A DNA stretch of 64,000 bases from CAWBXL01 sp963837365. GTDB lineage: Bacteria; Acidobacteriota; Terriglobia; Terriglobales; Acidobacteriaceae. Shown one piece after another: positions 17,072 through 25,151 of the stretch. The number at the start of each line of letters is the position of its first letter. The stretch's first letter is position 1. A model generated the notes under the pieces. It saw only the letters and a list, made by a program, of their open reading frames with translations. It ran no database searches and had not been told where the DNA came from. A program made the position numbers and the translations under genes. The DNA is taken from NCBI GenBank assembly GCA_963837365.1, contig CAWIMW010000001.1, positions 682,001-746,000 on the forward strand, in the 5' to 3' direction.

Positions 17072-18835
17072 TCACATGTCCAGAGCAATATCCTCTGTAG
17101 GCCGGCTACAACACAACAGAACGTTACCGTCTGGGGCGGGCTCAATCGGATTTGGTTGATAACTCACCGAGCCTGTGATCAGTCCAGTTTCGCAGGTGTG
17201 ACATACTCCCGTGCGGCACGACCATCTCGCAGGGACATCACATGCTTCAGCCAGATCCAGGAGGCTTTGGTATCGCGAAGCCCACGAGACTGTCAGACCG
17301 CTTCGCGCAAATGCTACTTTGGGCCCTTGATCTGTCGCTGCCGGCGGCTGGTGCGGCATCCGTGAAGGTGCACTCTTTATTCCTGGCGTGATCGAGGGCA
17401 GCGAACCAAATACCTCTGAATGAATTCGAGACCCAGGAATTCCCATTGTCCGCAGGCCTGAACTCAAGTCCCCCATAAACGTCGGTGGACCACACAAATA
17501 AAAATGAGCGCACTCGGGGATTCCGAGCCTGGCGATATCTTCGATCGTGAGCCGACCGGGCGCGTCAAAATCCAAGCCGATTCTGTCTTCGCCGCCCGGC
17601 TGGCTGTACTTCACGTAGCTCTTCGCCCTGGGCAGAGCTTTAATGAGCGCTTGGGCCTCCGCCGCAAATGGGTGATCTTCACGATTGCGGGCCCCGAACA
17701 ACCACCAAATCGGACGGGTTGCCCCAGCGATTGCCAGAGCGTGGAGCATTGCCAAGACCGGAGTAGCCCCGACGCCGGCGCTGAGTAACACGACCGGATC
17801 ATCATCCTGTTGGAGTACGAAATTCCCTCGCGGCGCGCTGACATCCAGCACATCGCCGGTTTGCACCTTTCTTTTTAGATAACCACTGACTGCACCGTGG
17901 AGTTCTTCCTTGACGCTCACTCGATAATGCTCTGCGCTGGAGGCACCGGACAAAGAGTAGCTGCGTAACAATGGTGGAGATTCGGGTTCAGTGTGGACTC
18001 TTAGGACGACAAACTGTCCCGGCTGCGCTGCGGCCAGCGGTTTACCGTCCTCTGAGGCCAAAAGCAGGGAGAAGACACTTTTGCATTCCTGATGGACACC
18101 TGCGACTCGTACTTTACGAAATCCGGGCCACGCAGGCCGCGGGCCAGAATCTGGCGCAAGCCCGGGATTTCCCTCCGGCGGCTTTCCACTCTGCTCCTGC
18201 TCCAGAAGGGCCCTAAACGAGCCTTGCCAACCAATGGACAATGCTGGAATCTTTAACGCACGCTGCAACTTTTCGCGCGAATGCCCGGGCAGGTACAACA
18301 AGGCATCAATTTCCGCTATCGTCATTTGTTCGGGGCCCGAGCTCACCTTGACGATCTCGTCCCCGGCACCGACATCACCTTCGTGCAGCACTCGCAAATA
18401 GAAGCCGGGACGGTGATGGGCCACCAGCAGAGATGCCATCCGGGGCTCATCCATGCGAATGCCGACGCGGTAGCACGTCACCCGTGGCTGCGATACTTCA
18501 AATAGCGCATCGCCGATGCGGTATCGATCACCGATGCAGACCTCGTCATCCGGGAGTCCTTCAACAGTGAAGTTTTCTCCGAACTGGCCGTAAACGAAGT
18601 TATTACGTCCGAGAAAGCGTTCCCAATAGTGATAGGAGTCCATTTGATATACAAGGACCGCGCGGTGCTCCCCGCCGTGACCGGCGAGGTCGCCTTGGGC
18701 ATCGCCATCAATATTGAGCTTCCGCACCATTTGTCGTCCCGTGACTGGAGATTTCCACACTGCGGTGCGCACAGCTTTGCCGTTCCATGTCACGTCGCGT
18801 GGAAACCCGACATTTACTGAAAGCAATCGGGGCAT
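17072..18835 (-). CDS. MOSC domain - flavin reductase - [2Fe-2S] ferredoxin fusion
   Basis: A 587-residue three-part protein. Residues about 1-165 form a MOSC domain of YiiM type (GDLAGHGGEHRAVLVYQ, FGENFTVEGLPDDEVCIGDRY, RVTCYRVGIRM). Residues about 240-475 form a ferredoxin-NADP reductase module with the FAD motif LLRSYSLSGA and the NAD(P) segment LLSAGVGATPVLAMLHAL. Residues about 500-587 form a plant-type ferredoxin with CRTGVCHTC and a later CC pair. MOSC proteins of this type act with molybdenum-cofactor-linked reduction of N-hydroxylated compounds; here electron supply is built in. The start follows GAGG. It is downstream of the EgtB/EgtD genes on the same strand. Confidence 0.85.
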   Translation of the reverse strand: MPRLLSVNVGFPRDVTWNGKAVRTAVWKSPVTGRQMVRKLNIDGDAQGDLAGHGGEHRAVLVYQMDSYHYWERFLGRNNFVYGQFGENFTVEGLPDDEVCIGDRYRIGDALFEVSQPRVTCYRVGIRMDEPRMASLLVAHHRPGFYLRVLHEGDVGAGDEIVKVSSGPEQMTIAEIDALLYLPGHSREKLQRALKIPALSIGWQGSFRALLEQEQSGKPPEGNPGLAPDSGPRPAWPGFRKVRVAGVHQECKSVFSLLLASEDGKPLAAAQPGQFVVLRVHTEPESPPLLRSYSLSGASSAEHYRVSVKEELHGAVSGYLKRKVQTGDVLDVSAPRGNFVLQQDDDPVVLLSAGVGATPVLAMLHALAIAGATRPIWWLFGARNREDHPFAAEAQALIKALPRAKSYVKYSQPGGEDRIGLDFDAPGRLTIEDIARLGIPECAHFYLCGPPTFMGDLSSGLRTMGIPGSRIHSEVFGSLPSITPGIKSAPSRMPHQPPAATDQGPKVAFARSGLTVSWASRYQSLLDLAEACDVPARWSCRTGVCHTCETGLITGSVSYQPNPIEPAPDGNVLLCCSRPTEDIALDM

Positions 18836-18911
18836 TGGTACCTCGTCGAAGTCCAGCGTCTGGTTAGACTCGTTCTATTTTGTAGATCGACCCAGCCTCT
18901 GCGTGGCGATT

Positions 18912-19241
18912 TCATCCCGCCGCCGTTTTGCGGATCCGCCGCGTGAAGAATCCACGAATTTTTGTTCCAAGGCGAAGATCGGGTTTGCGATGCTGCACAA
19001 CAGCTAGCCGACTTGCCAGTCTCGCCGAAGCCGCCATCGTGACCGCGCGCCAATTTCGACTTGTCGACCGGGGTGGGCTATCCGTCAGTTCCGCTTCATC
19101 GAGCCAATCTTGCGCCGCCACTTTGGCCTGCTCGGGACCGAACCGTTGAGTCACAGCGCCGATGAACGCGGATAACTCACGCTCCGCAAGGTCCATTTCG
19201 GCTGCGTAATTCCAATTACAAGATTGTTCTTGGTAGTTCAT
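18912..19241 (-). CDS. Small hypothetical protein in the egt operon
   Basis: A 109-residue, mainly helical, basic protein (MNYQEQSCNWNYAAEMDLAE...). No family is recognised. The repeated acidic/basic heptads in the first half (ERELSAFIGAVTQRFGPEQAKVAAQDWLDEAEL) look like a small helical bundle, and the C-terminus is rich in Arg and Lys. It lies 99 bases after EgtD and 76 bases before the MOSC fusion on the same strand, so cotranscription is likely. The ribosome-binding site is weak, so the call is moderate. Confidence 0.5.
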   Translation of the reverse strand: MNYQEQSCNWNYAAEMDLAERELSAFIGAVTQRFGPEQAKVAAQDWLDEAELTDSPPRSTSRNWRAVTMAASARLASRLAVVQHRKPDLRLGTKIRGFFTRRIRKTAAG

Positions 19242-19340
19242 CGTAAATCAGGCCCCAGTAGTTCTCCGGTATCGTTCGCGGTGCACATCCCGATTTGAAT
19301 CGTGCGACACCACGAGGCATTGGCTGAGGTTGCCGCATCG

Positions 19341-20354
19341 TCACAAACACTGCCGGAGGTGTGCAAGCGCCACGGTATACCAACCACAATTGTCTTGCCA
19401 GGCTCGCCTGATCTCAAAACCGGCATCTCCGAGCATGCTTCGAATGCCTTTCTCCGTGAACTTGTAACTGTTCTCAGTGTGGATGGTTTCGCCTCGCATG
19501 AAATGAAGATCAAGCTCCGCGTCCTCAATACTTACGTCCTGCTCTCGCGTGCTCTCGAGGTGCATCTCAATCCGGGATTCGACAGAATTCCAAAGCGCGC
19601 GATGGCGGAAGCGAGCAGCGTCAAAGTTGGCTCCCAGTTCTCTGTTAAGGCGATGCAGAAGATTCAGGTTGAATGCCGCGGTGATTCCATCGCGGTCGTC
19701 ATACGCATCCAGGAGAATGCGTTCGTCTTTCACCATGTCTGTACCGAGCAACAGCGAATCCCCGGCTTGCAGCTGACCACCTAGATTTCGCAGGATGAGT
19801 CGCGCTTCTTCGCACGAAAAGTTGCCGATACTTGTGCCGATGTAGAGCGCGAGCGTGGTGCCGTCAAATGGCTCGAGTTCGAGCGGGTTAGTCACATAAT
19901 TCCGAACGAGGGGCTGTATGCGCACTTCAGGTAACTCGCTTGCGACGTTTTCGCACGCCAACTCAAGGGCATCGGAGCAAACATCGACTGGCACGTAAAC
20001 GACATCGTCAGAAATGCGCAAAGCAGCTTCGAGCAAAATGCAGGTTTTCGAGGCAGTGCCGGAACCCAACTCAACCAGGCGCAAGGGCAATGATCGGTCG
20101 TCGTCAGCTGCGGCAATGATCGCATCTGCGTACGCCGCCAAGATGGCTCTTTCCGTGCGTGTGGGGTAGTATTCGGGAAGATCCGTGATGCGGTCAAAAA
20201 GACGCGAACCCTCTGCATCGTAGAACATCCAGGGCGACAACGAGCGTGGCCGCGTGATCAAACCGCGCCGAACTTCGCGAGTCAATGCTTCGCGCACATG
20301 CGCCGTTGCAAAATGTCCTACGTCAACTGTCTGCGCGTAGGTTGCCATATACAT
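19341..20354 (-). CDS. egtD: EgtD-like L-histidine N-alpha-methyltransferase
   Basis: With the start at MYMATYAQTVDVGHF the protein has 337 residues. It carries the EgtD-family segments RGLITRPRSLSPWMFYDAEGSRLFDRIT, YYPTRTERAIL, the SAM-binding VELGSGTASKTCILL and the later LALYIGTSIGNF. Known family members trimethylate L-histidine to hercynine, the first step of ergothioneine synthesis. An AAAGG box sits 4 bases before the ATG. It begins 8 bases after the EgtB stop, so the two are coupled. The upstream open frame overlapping EgtB is not part of the gene. Confidence 0.88.
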   Translation of the reverse strand: MYMATYAQTVDVGHFATAHVREALTREVRRGLITRPRSLSPWMFYDAEGSRLFDRITDLPEYYPTRTERAILAAYADAIIAAADDDRSLPLRLVELGSGTASKTCILLEAALRISDDVVYVPVDVCSDALELACENVASELPEVRIQPLVRNYVTNPLELEPFDGTTLALYIGTSIGNFSCEEARLILRNLGGQLQAGDSLLLGTDMVKDERILLDAYDDRDGITAAFNLNLLHRLNRELGANFDAARFRHRALWNSVESRIEMHLESTREQDVSIEDAELDLHFMRGETIHTENSYKFTEKGIRSMLGDAGFEIRRAWQDNCGWYTVALAHLRQCL

Positions 20355-20362
20355 GAATCCTT

Positions 20363-21745
20363 TCAGGCTGCCAAGCGAATCCCGGCGAACTGCCATCTGG
20401 TTGCTGGTGGAAAGAAATTGCGATAAGTCGCACGTATATGACTCGCAGGAGTGACGCACGATCCTCCGCGCAGAATCATCTGGCTGGACATAAACTTGCC
20501 GTTGTACTCGCCCAAGGCACCCGCAACGGGCTTGTATCCCGGATAGCCGGTGTAGGCGCTTGCTGTCCACTCCCAACAATCCCCGAAGAGTTGTTGAATG
20601 CCCAAACCATGCGCGGCCGCAGGATGCAGCATCCCGGTGTCGAGTAGATTTCCGTGCGGTATCGCCCCGCCCGCCACAGATTCCCATTCTGCTTCGGTGG
20701 GAAGTCGGCAACCTTGCCAGCGCGCATAGGCATCTGCTTCGAAGAAGCTCACATGGCAGACAGGTGTATCAAGCAATGTCGAGAGCGAACGCCAACCCCG
20801 CAGGGTGAAGACGCGCCAACCGGCCTCGTCCTCTTCATCACGTTCCCAATAGAGCGGTGTCCGCCAGTTCTGTTGTTTCACCGTGTCCCAGCCTTCCGAA
20901 AGCCAGAATTCGGGCCGCGAGTATCCGCCGTCTGCTATGAACTCCAGGTACTCACGGCACGTGACAAGGCGATTTGCGATCTGAAACGGCTCCAAATACA
21001 CCTTGTGGCGAGGAGTCTCGTTGTCAAAACAGAAATCGAGAGAATTCGTCGCGTCGGGCGAATAACCAATCTCAACGAGTCGCCCGTTAAAGCTGTGCCA
21101 GCACAGTTCAGGCGCTGGAAGTTTCTTCTCCACTGTGCTGGGCGAGGCGCTGTAAGCGGGACGAAGAGGATTCGAATAAAAGGCATGCTTGATGTCGGTA
21201 AGGGCCAGTTCCTGATGCTGCTGCTCATGATGCAGGCCCAAGATGATGCGCCGCGATGCTTCTTCATCAATTTGGTTCGTGAGTAATCTCTCGATCGCTT
21301 CGTCAACCTGCGCACGGAAGGCCACTATCTCATCGAGCGACGGACGCGAGAAGGAAGCGCGCAGCTTCTTTTCCGGAATCTCTTCCCCGAGCGAGTTGTA
21401 ATAGCTGTTGAAGAGCCATCTGAACTCCTCGCGAAAAGGCTCGTAGTCCGTGAGAAATGGACGCAGCACAAACGTCTCGAAGAACCAGGTTGTATGCGCC
21501 TGATGCCATTTCACTGGACTGGCTTCCGGGCATGACTGCACCATCTGGTCCTCAGCGGATATCCCAGCGGCCAGGGACCGAGTCACCGCACGCACGGCTT
21601 TATATTTCGCGTCAAGTGCAGATGTAGTCGTGCTTGTCTTTACGCCTGCCTCGGCAATTAGCGTGCCAAGGGCAAGTGCAGGCACATGGCAGACTCCGTC
21701 GTTCAGCGCTATTCTCGTCGTCCGAAGATCAGAAGTTTCGATCAT
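20363..21745 (-). CDS. egtB: EgtB-like sulfoxide synthase with aldo/keto-reductase-like N-terminal extension
   Basis: A 460-residue protein. The DinB-type domain (about 45-190) has the iron-binding HxxxHxE motif in LHHEQQHQELAL. The FGE-sulfatase-type domain (about 215-460) includes LPTEAEWESVAGG and ends RWQFAGIRLA. EgtB joins a thiol donor to hercynine with oxygen in ergothioneine synthesis. The first 42 residues are odd: LNDGVCHVPALALGTLI copies the N-terminal hairpin of aldo/keto reductases, not EgtB, and then passes into the normal EgtB start (KYKAVRAVTRSLA). The ATG at 21745 follows GGAGAGG, so the extension appears to be translated. Operator g lies upstream. Confidence 0.87.
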   Translation of the reverse strand: MIETSDLRTTRIALNDGVCHVPALALGTLIAEAGVKTSTTTSALDAKYKAVRAVTRSLAAGISAEDQMVQSCPEASPVKWHQAHTTWFFETFVLRPFLTDYEPFREEFRWLFNSYYNSLGEEIPEKKLRASFSRPSLDEIVAFRAQVDEAIERLLTNQIDEEASRRIILGLHHEQQHQELALTDIKHAFYSNPLRPAYSASPSTVEKKLPAPELCWHSFNGRLVEIGYSPDATNSLDFCFDNETPRHKVYLEPFQIANRLVTCREYLEFIADGGYSRPEFWLSEGWDTVKQQNWRTPLYWERDEEDEAGWRVFTLRGWRSLSTLLDTPVCHVSFFEADAYARWQGCRLPTEAEWESVAGGAIPHGNLLDTGMLHPAAAHGLGIQQLFGDCWEWTASAYTGYPGYKPVAGALGEYNGKFMSSQMILRGGSCVTPASHIRATYRNFFPPATRWQFAGIRLAA

Positions 21746-21891
21746 GGTCACCTCTCCGCAGCAGATCGTTTTTGACTGTCACCGTCTCATAACGCGCATC
21801 AATGTTTTCTGACATCTGCTCAGTGCGATAACTTGATGTCCGTGGAAGGCCAATGTTCGCTTGCGCCTATGTTCTCGCCTGACACGCATGC

Positions 21892-21957
21892 TCATTAAGC
21901 CAGAGTCTGGGGAGGAGAATCTATTGGACGAAGGTATTGATCGATATTTTCGCATCA
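21892..21957 (-). promoter_or_regulatory. Dyad operator g with downstream promoter block
   Basis: The minus strand has AAAATATCG-AT-CAATACCTTCGTCCAAT (21923-21953). AGATTC follows at once, and TCTGGCTTAATG lies 18 bases after CCAAT (one base more than in b, e and f). It faces egtB, whose start is about 150 bases further on. Confidence 0.75.
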
Positions 21958-21962
21958 GTGGT

Positions 21963-22131
21963 GCTACCGGCCACGCCTTTGGCCTTAAGGGCATTGGCGA
22001 CAATCCAGGCGCTTGCCTAGGGCTCATTATTGGCCGTTCTGCTGTTGCTTTCGTTTCAGTTCCAGGTCCGATGGATCTTTGTCCTAGCAGTCGTTCCCGG
22101 CCTGCTTGCGTTCTTAATGATCGGTGCCACG
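21963..22131 (+). pseudogene. Remnant of a major-facilitator transporter
   Basis: Translating the plus strand in two frames gives HAFGLKGIGDNPGACLG (about 21970-22022) and then LAVLLLLSFQFQVRWIF and VLAVVPGLLAFLMI (about 22031-22120). The order matches a loop and helix pair in the middle of MFS drug/sugar exporters (FGLxxxxDNxGAxxGP...LLLxFQxxxRxIFxLAxxPGLLAxL). The parts are joined by a frameshift and nothing of the ends remains, so this is a scar. It directly adjoins operator g. Confidence 0.5.
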
Positions 22132-22170
22132 CAGCCGAGTTACCGCCACACTCTCAAGGGTGTCTCCGTC

Positions 22171-22193
22171 CGCTTATACCAAAGCATAATTGC
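22171..22193 (+). promoter_or_regulatory. Possible half-site h before the Rieske gene
   Basis: The plus strand has TTATACCAAAGCATAATTG, resembling the AAAG-type half-site CRATACCAAAGTNCAAT with two or three changes. The partner half is not recognisable. It lies about 145 bases before the Rieske start. Weak call. Confidence 0.3.
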
Positions 22194-22337
22194 GCATTCC
22201 TGGATGACGGTCTATTGATAAGGGAACGTGGTACAGAGGGGTACAGTGGCGTCATAAGACAGAGATGGGCCGTCACAATCCCGTTGCACTTAGGTGGTAG
22301 GATCGCACACCTCAAATCGGGGATGCGAAGGATAATT

Positions 22338-22687
22338 ATGCAGACCAATACGCAGGTAGACGTTGGAGATCCTCCTCTCCAGTCCGAGGTTCTCAAGAAC
22401 AACCAATTTCGTGTCGAAGCGGTGTCGCCCGGTTCGGCGTTGCTGGTTGGCGATACGGCAGTGTTCAATGTCGCCGGCAATTTCTGCGCCACGCAGGCTA
22501 AATGCACTCATCGCGGAGGTCCTTTGAACGAAGGCAAACTCGAGGGAACACGGTGACCTGCCCCTGGCATGGTGCTCAGTTCGATGTGTGCACGGGCGCG
22601 GTGCGGCGAGGTCCCGCCACACAGCCGGTCAGAACGTACTGTGTGATCACAGAAGGCAAAATCGCACATGTGGAGAAAGAGAACTGA
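22338..22687 (+). pseudogene. Rieske [2Fe-2S] ferredoxin, interrupted by a frameshift
   Basis: The first frame starts at an ATG after AAGGA and gives about 72 residues, with the first cluster ligands Cys56 and His58 in KCTHRGGPLNEGKLEG. It then stops at 22554-22556. The second ligand pair, TCPWHGAQFDVCTG, continues in another frame from about 22548 to 22687 and ends with a normal Rieske tail (VRTYCVITEGKIAHVEKEN). One missing base near 22545-22549 explains the break. The intact protein would be about 116 residues, a normal soluble Rieske electron carrier. A sequencing error is as likely as a real mutation because both halves are well conserved. Confidence 0.75.
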
Positions 22688-22821
22688 TGGACACGAGCGA
22701 GGCGGTGCATCACTGCACCGATGACAATGGACATCAGCGAGGATGCTCGTCGATCGGATCCTCCGACACTTGCAAATTTTTATATCCGCAACACAGCAGC
22801 ACGAACAGGGGCCCGGACTGA

Positions 22822-25008
22822 ATGGGAGCTATTCAAATCGCCAACGAGAGTTCGATGACCGAGTCGGCCAGCCGACAGGATGATTCCGCCAAACTCAAGG
22901 CACCGCACGAGAGCGGTGACGTTCTGGAAGGAAGCCCGGCGCCGTGGGGCGCGCATCAAGACGGAGACGGAGTTAATTTCGTGTTATTCAGCCGTCATGC
23001 AACGGATGTCCGCCTGGAGCTCTATCAAAATCCTGACGACCGTTCCCCGACCAGGATCATTGACTTGAATCCAGTACGTCATCGGACTGGAGACGTCTGG
23101 CACATCTGGGTGCGAGGCATTCCCGTCGGACAACTCTACGGCTATCGCATCGAAGGCCCCTATCTACCGCAAGAAGGACACCGCTTCAACCCACACAAAT
23201 TGCTTCTGGATCCATTTGCAAGGGCAATTGCCGGCGTCGAAGACTGGGATTTCACCGCCGCGCGCGGCTACGATTCGTCTAGCAGTCAAAAAGACTTAAG
23301 CATTTCGACAATGGATGACGCGGGCACAACGCCGAAGTGCATCGTGACCCACGATAATTTCGACTGGGAGATGGATTCGCCTCCGAAACATCCCGCGTCC
23401 GATAGCGTCATCTACGAGACTCACGTTCGTGGCTTTACAATCCACTCTAGTTCGGGCGTGGCGCATCCCGGAACCTTCACCGGCTTGACCGAAAAGATTC
23501 CCTATCTCCGTGACCTGGGCGTGACCGCCATTGAGTTGATGCCTGTTCTCGAATTTAACGAAAACGAATCGAGCAGCCTCAATCCGGTTACAGGAGAGAA
23601 ACTCAAGAACTACTGGGGCTACAATCCAGCCGCATTCTTTGCCCCCAAGCAGTCCTACAGTGCCAGCGGATCACGCCGGCGACAGGTCCCAGAATTCAAA
23701 GAGATGGTCAAGGCCTTTCACCGCGCTGGCATTGAAGTAATTTTGGACCTGGTCTTGAACCACACGGCGGAGGGAAATGAAACCGGGCCCACCATCTGCC
23801 TGCGCGGGATTGAGAACTCAATCTTTTATATGTTGCAAGAGAACGGCCGCCGATACTACAAGGACTTCACTGGTGTGGGCAATACGCTTAACGCAAACCA
23901 CCCCATCGTCAGGCAGTTCGTCATGAGTGTACTCCGTTACTGGGTCATGCACATGCACGTGGACGGGTTTCGCTTCGACCTCGCTTCCGTTCTGGGCCGA
24001 GATGAGCATGGGAACATCCTCCGCAACGCTCCGCTTCTTGAACTCATTGCAGAGGACCCCATTCTGCGTGACGTAAAACTGATCGCAGAAGCCTGGGATG
24101 CAGGCGGCGCCTATCAAGTGGGCAGTTTTTCCACGCGGCGTTGGACAGAATGGAATGGGCGCTTCCGTGACGATGTGCGCCGCTTTTGGATTGGCGATGC
24201 AGGCATGATGGGATCGTTCGCAAGTCGCATCTGTGGAAGCTCGGACTTGTACCAAGGTTCTGGCAAGGGGCCTGCAAGCAGTCTCAACTTCATAACTTCT
24301 CACGACGGGTTCACCCTGAACGATTTGGTCAGCTACAGGCAAAAGCACAATGATGAAAATGGCGATCACAACCGCGATGGAACCGATGCCAACGACAGCG
24401 ACAATTACGGAGTAGAAGGACCGAGCGATGATCCGGCTATCGAGGGAATGCGAAACCGTTTGATCAAGACGTTTCTCTTGAGCCTCTTTATTTCTCGAGG
24501 AATTCCCATGCTGCTGGGCGGCGATGAATTTCGCCGAACCCAGCGTGGCAACAATAACGCGTACTGCCAGGATAACGAGGTGAGCTGGTTTAACTGGAGC
24601 CTGCTGGAAAAGCACAAGGAGATCCGTCGCTTCACTCGAGGAATGATTGCATTCCGCCGGGCCCATCCTGTTTTGCGAAAAGAAGTTTTCTATACTGACG
24701 CCGACATCAAATGGCTCGCGCCAAACGGTGGCAATCCCGACTGGATGGATGGGCGGCAGAAGTCCTTTGCCTGCCTGATTCTGGAACACGCAGAACCTGA
24801 CTTGTTCCTCATGTTTAACGCCGACACCAAATCCATTGACTTTTCCATACCTGCCTTACCAGGAACTAAGATTTGGCGTTTGGCGGTGGATACTTCCCGA
24901 ATGGCCCCAGATGATCTCTATGAAGCTGGGAGGGAGCCTTCCATGCAGGGCCAAATCAGTTTCCGGGTTGAACCTCGATCGAGTGCAATTCTTTTGACGG
25001 ATGGATAA
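22822..25008 (+). CDS. glgX: Glycogen debranching enzyme GlgX-type (GH13)
   Basis: A 728-residue enzyme. A CBM48-like N-terminal domain (about 38-150, SPAPWGAHQDGDGVNFVLFS) precedes the GH13 catalytic barrel with the four conserved regions: DLVLNHT, the nucleophile Asp in GFRFDLASVLG, the acid Glu in LIAEAWDAGG, and TSHDGF. GlgX hydrolyses alpha-1,6 branches of phosphorylase limit dextrin. It is the first gene of the run to phosphoglucomutase and phosphorylase. The first ATG overlaps the stop of a preceding short frame; Met12 is an alternative start. No dyad operator is seen directly upstream. Confidence 0.93.
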   Translation: MGAIQIANESSMTESASRQDDSAKLKAPHESGDVLEGSPAPWGAHQDGDGVNFVLFSRHATDVRLELYQNPDDRSPTRIIDLNPVRHRTGDVWHIWVRGIPVGQLYGYRIEGPYLPQEGHRFNPHKLLLDPFARAIAGVEDWDFTAARGYDSSSSQKDLSISTMDDAGTTPKCIVTHDNFDWEMDSPPKHPASDSVIYETHVRGFTIHSSSGVAHPGTFTGLTEKIPYLRDLGVTAIELMPVLEFNENESSSLNPVTGEKLKNYWGYNPAAFFAPKQSYSASGSRRRQVPEFKEMVKAFHRAGIEVILDLVLNHTAEGNETGPTICLRGIENSIFYMLQENGRRYYKDFTGVGNTLNANHPIVRQFVMSVLRYWVMHMHVDGFRFDLASVLGRDEHGNILRNAPLLELIAEDPILRDVKLIAEAWDAGGAYQVGSFSTRRWTEWNGRFRDDVRRFWIGDAGMMGSFASRICGSSDLYQGSGKGPASSLNFITSHDGFTLNDLVSYRQKHNDENGDHNRDGTDANDSDNYGVEGPSDDPAIEGMRNRLIKTFLLSLFISRGIPMLLGGDEFRRTQRGNNNAYCQDNEVSWFNWSLLEKHKEIRRFTRGMIAFRRAHPVLRKEVFYTDADIKWLAPNGGNPDWMDGRQKSFACLILEHAEPDLFLMFNADTKSIDFSIPALPGTKIWRLAVDTSRMAPDDLYEAGREPSMQGQISFRVEPRSSAILLTDG

Positions 25009-25151
25009 CGGGCGTGGAAAGTTTGTCTTTTGTTACCTGTGTGCGAGTGTTCGCATCATAGTAAGAGAGGAGTTTTTTGCCGTGGTCAGCAATGGTGTCC
25101 GGTTAGACGGCGCTGTGAGACAGCGGGCAGAACTTTCCGCCGAGGTGCCAC

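Noticed and set aside
16181..21957. CAATAG inside sites e and g as the same element as in the rhamnose promoters
   Set aside because: There CAATAG arises from the CCAAT end plus AGATTC and lacks the GTARAC part, so the resemblance is probably chance.
3102..22193. The dyad repeats as a transposable element or CRISPR-like array
   Set aside because: Copies are dispersed, about 35 bases long, have no associated enzyme or flanking duplications, and keep orientation and distance to gene starts, which fits operators.
22588..22821. Short plus-strand frame between the Rieske and GlgX genes
   Set aside because: The first part overlaps the Rieske tail in another frame and the rest is low in recognisable structure. 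Its stop touching the GlgX start is suggestive, but there is no ribosome-binding site or homology.
23818..24789. A 323-codon open frame on the minus strand
   Set aside because: It lies wholly inside the well-supported GlgX gene, has no recognisable domain and no ribosome-binding site. It is an antisense shadow of high-GC coding sequence.
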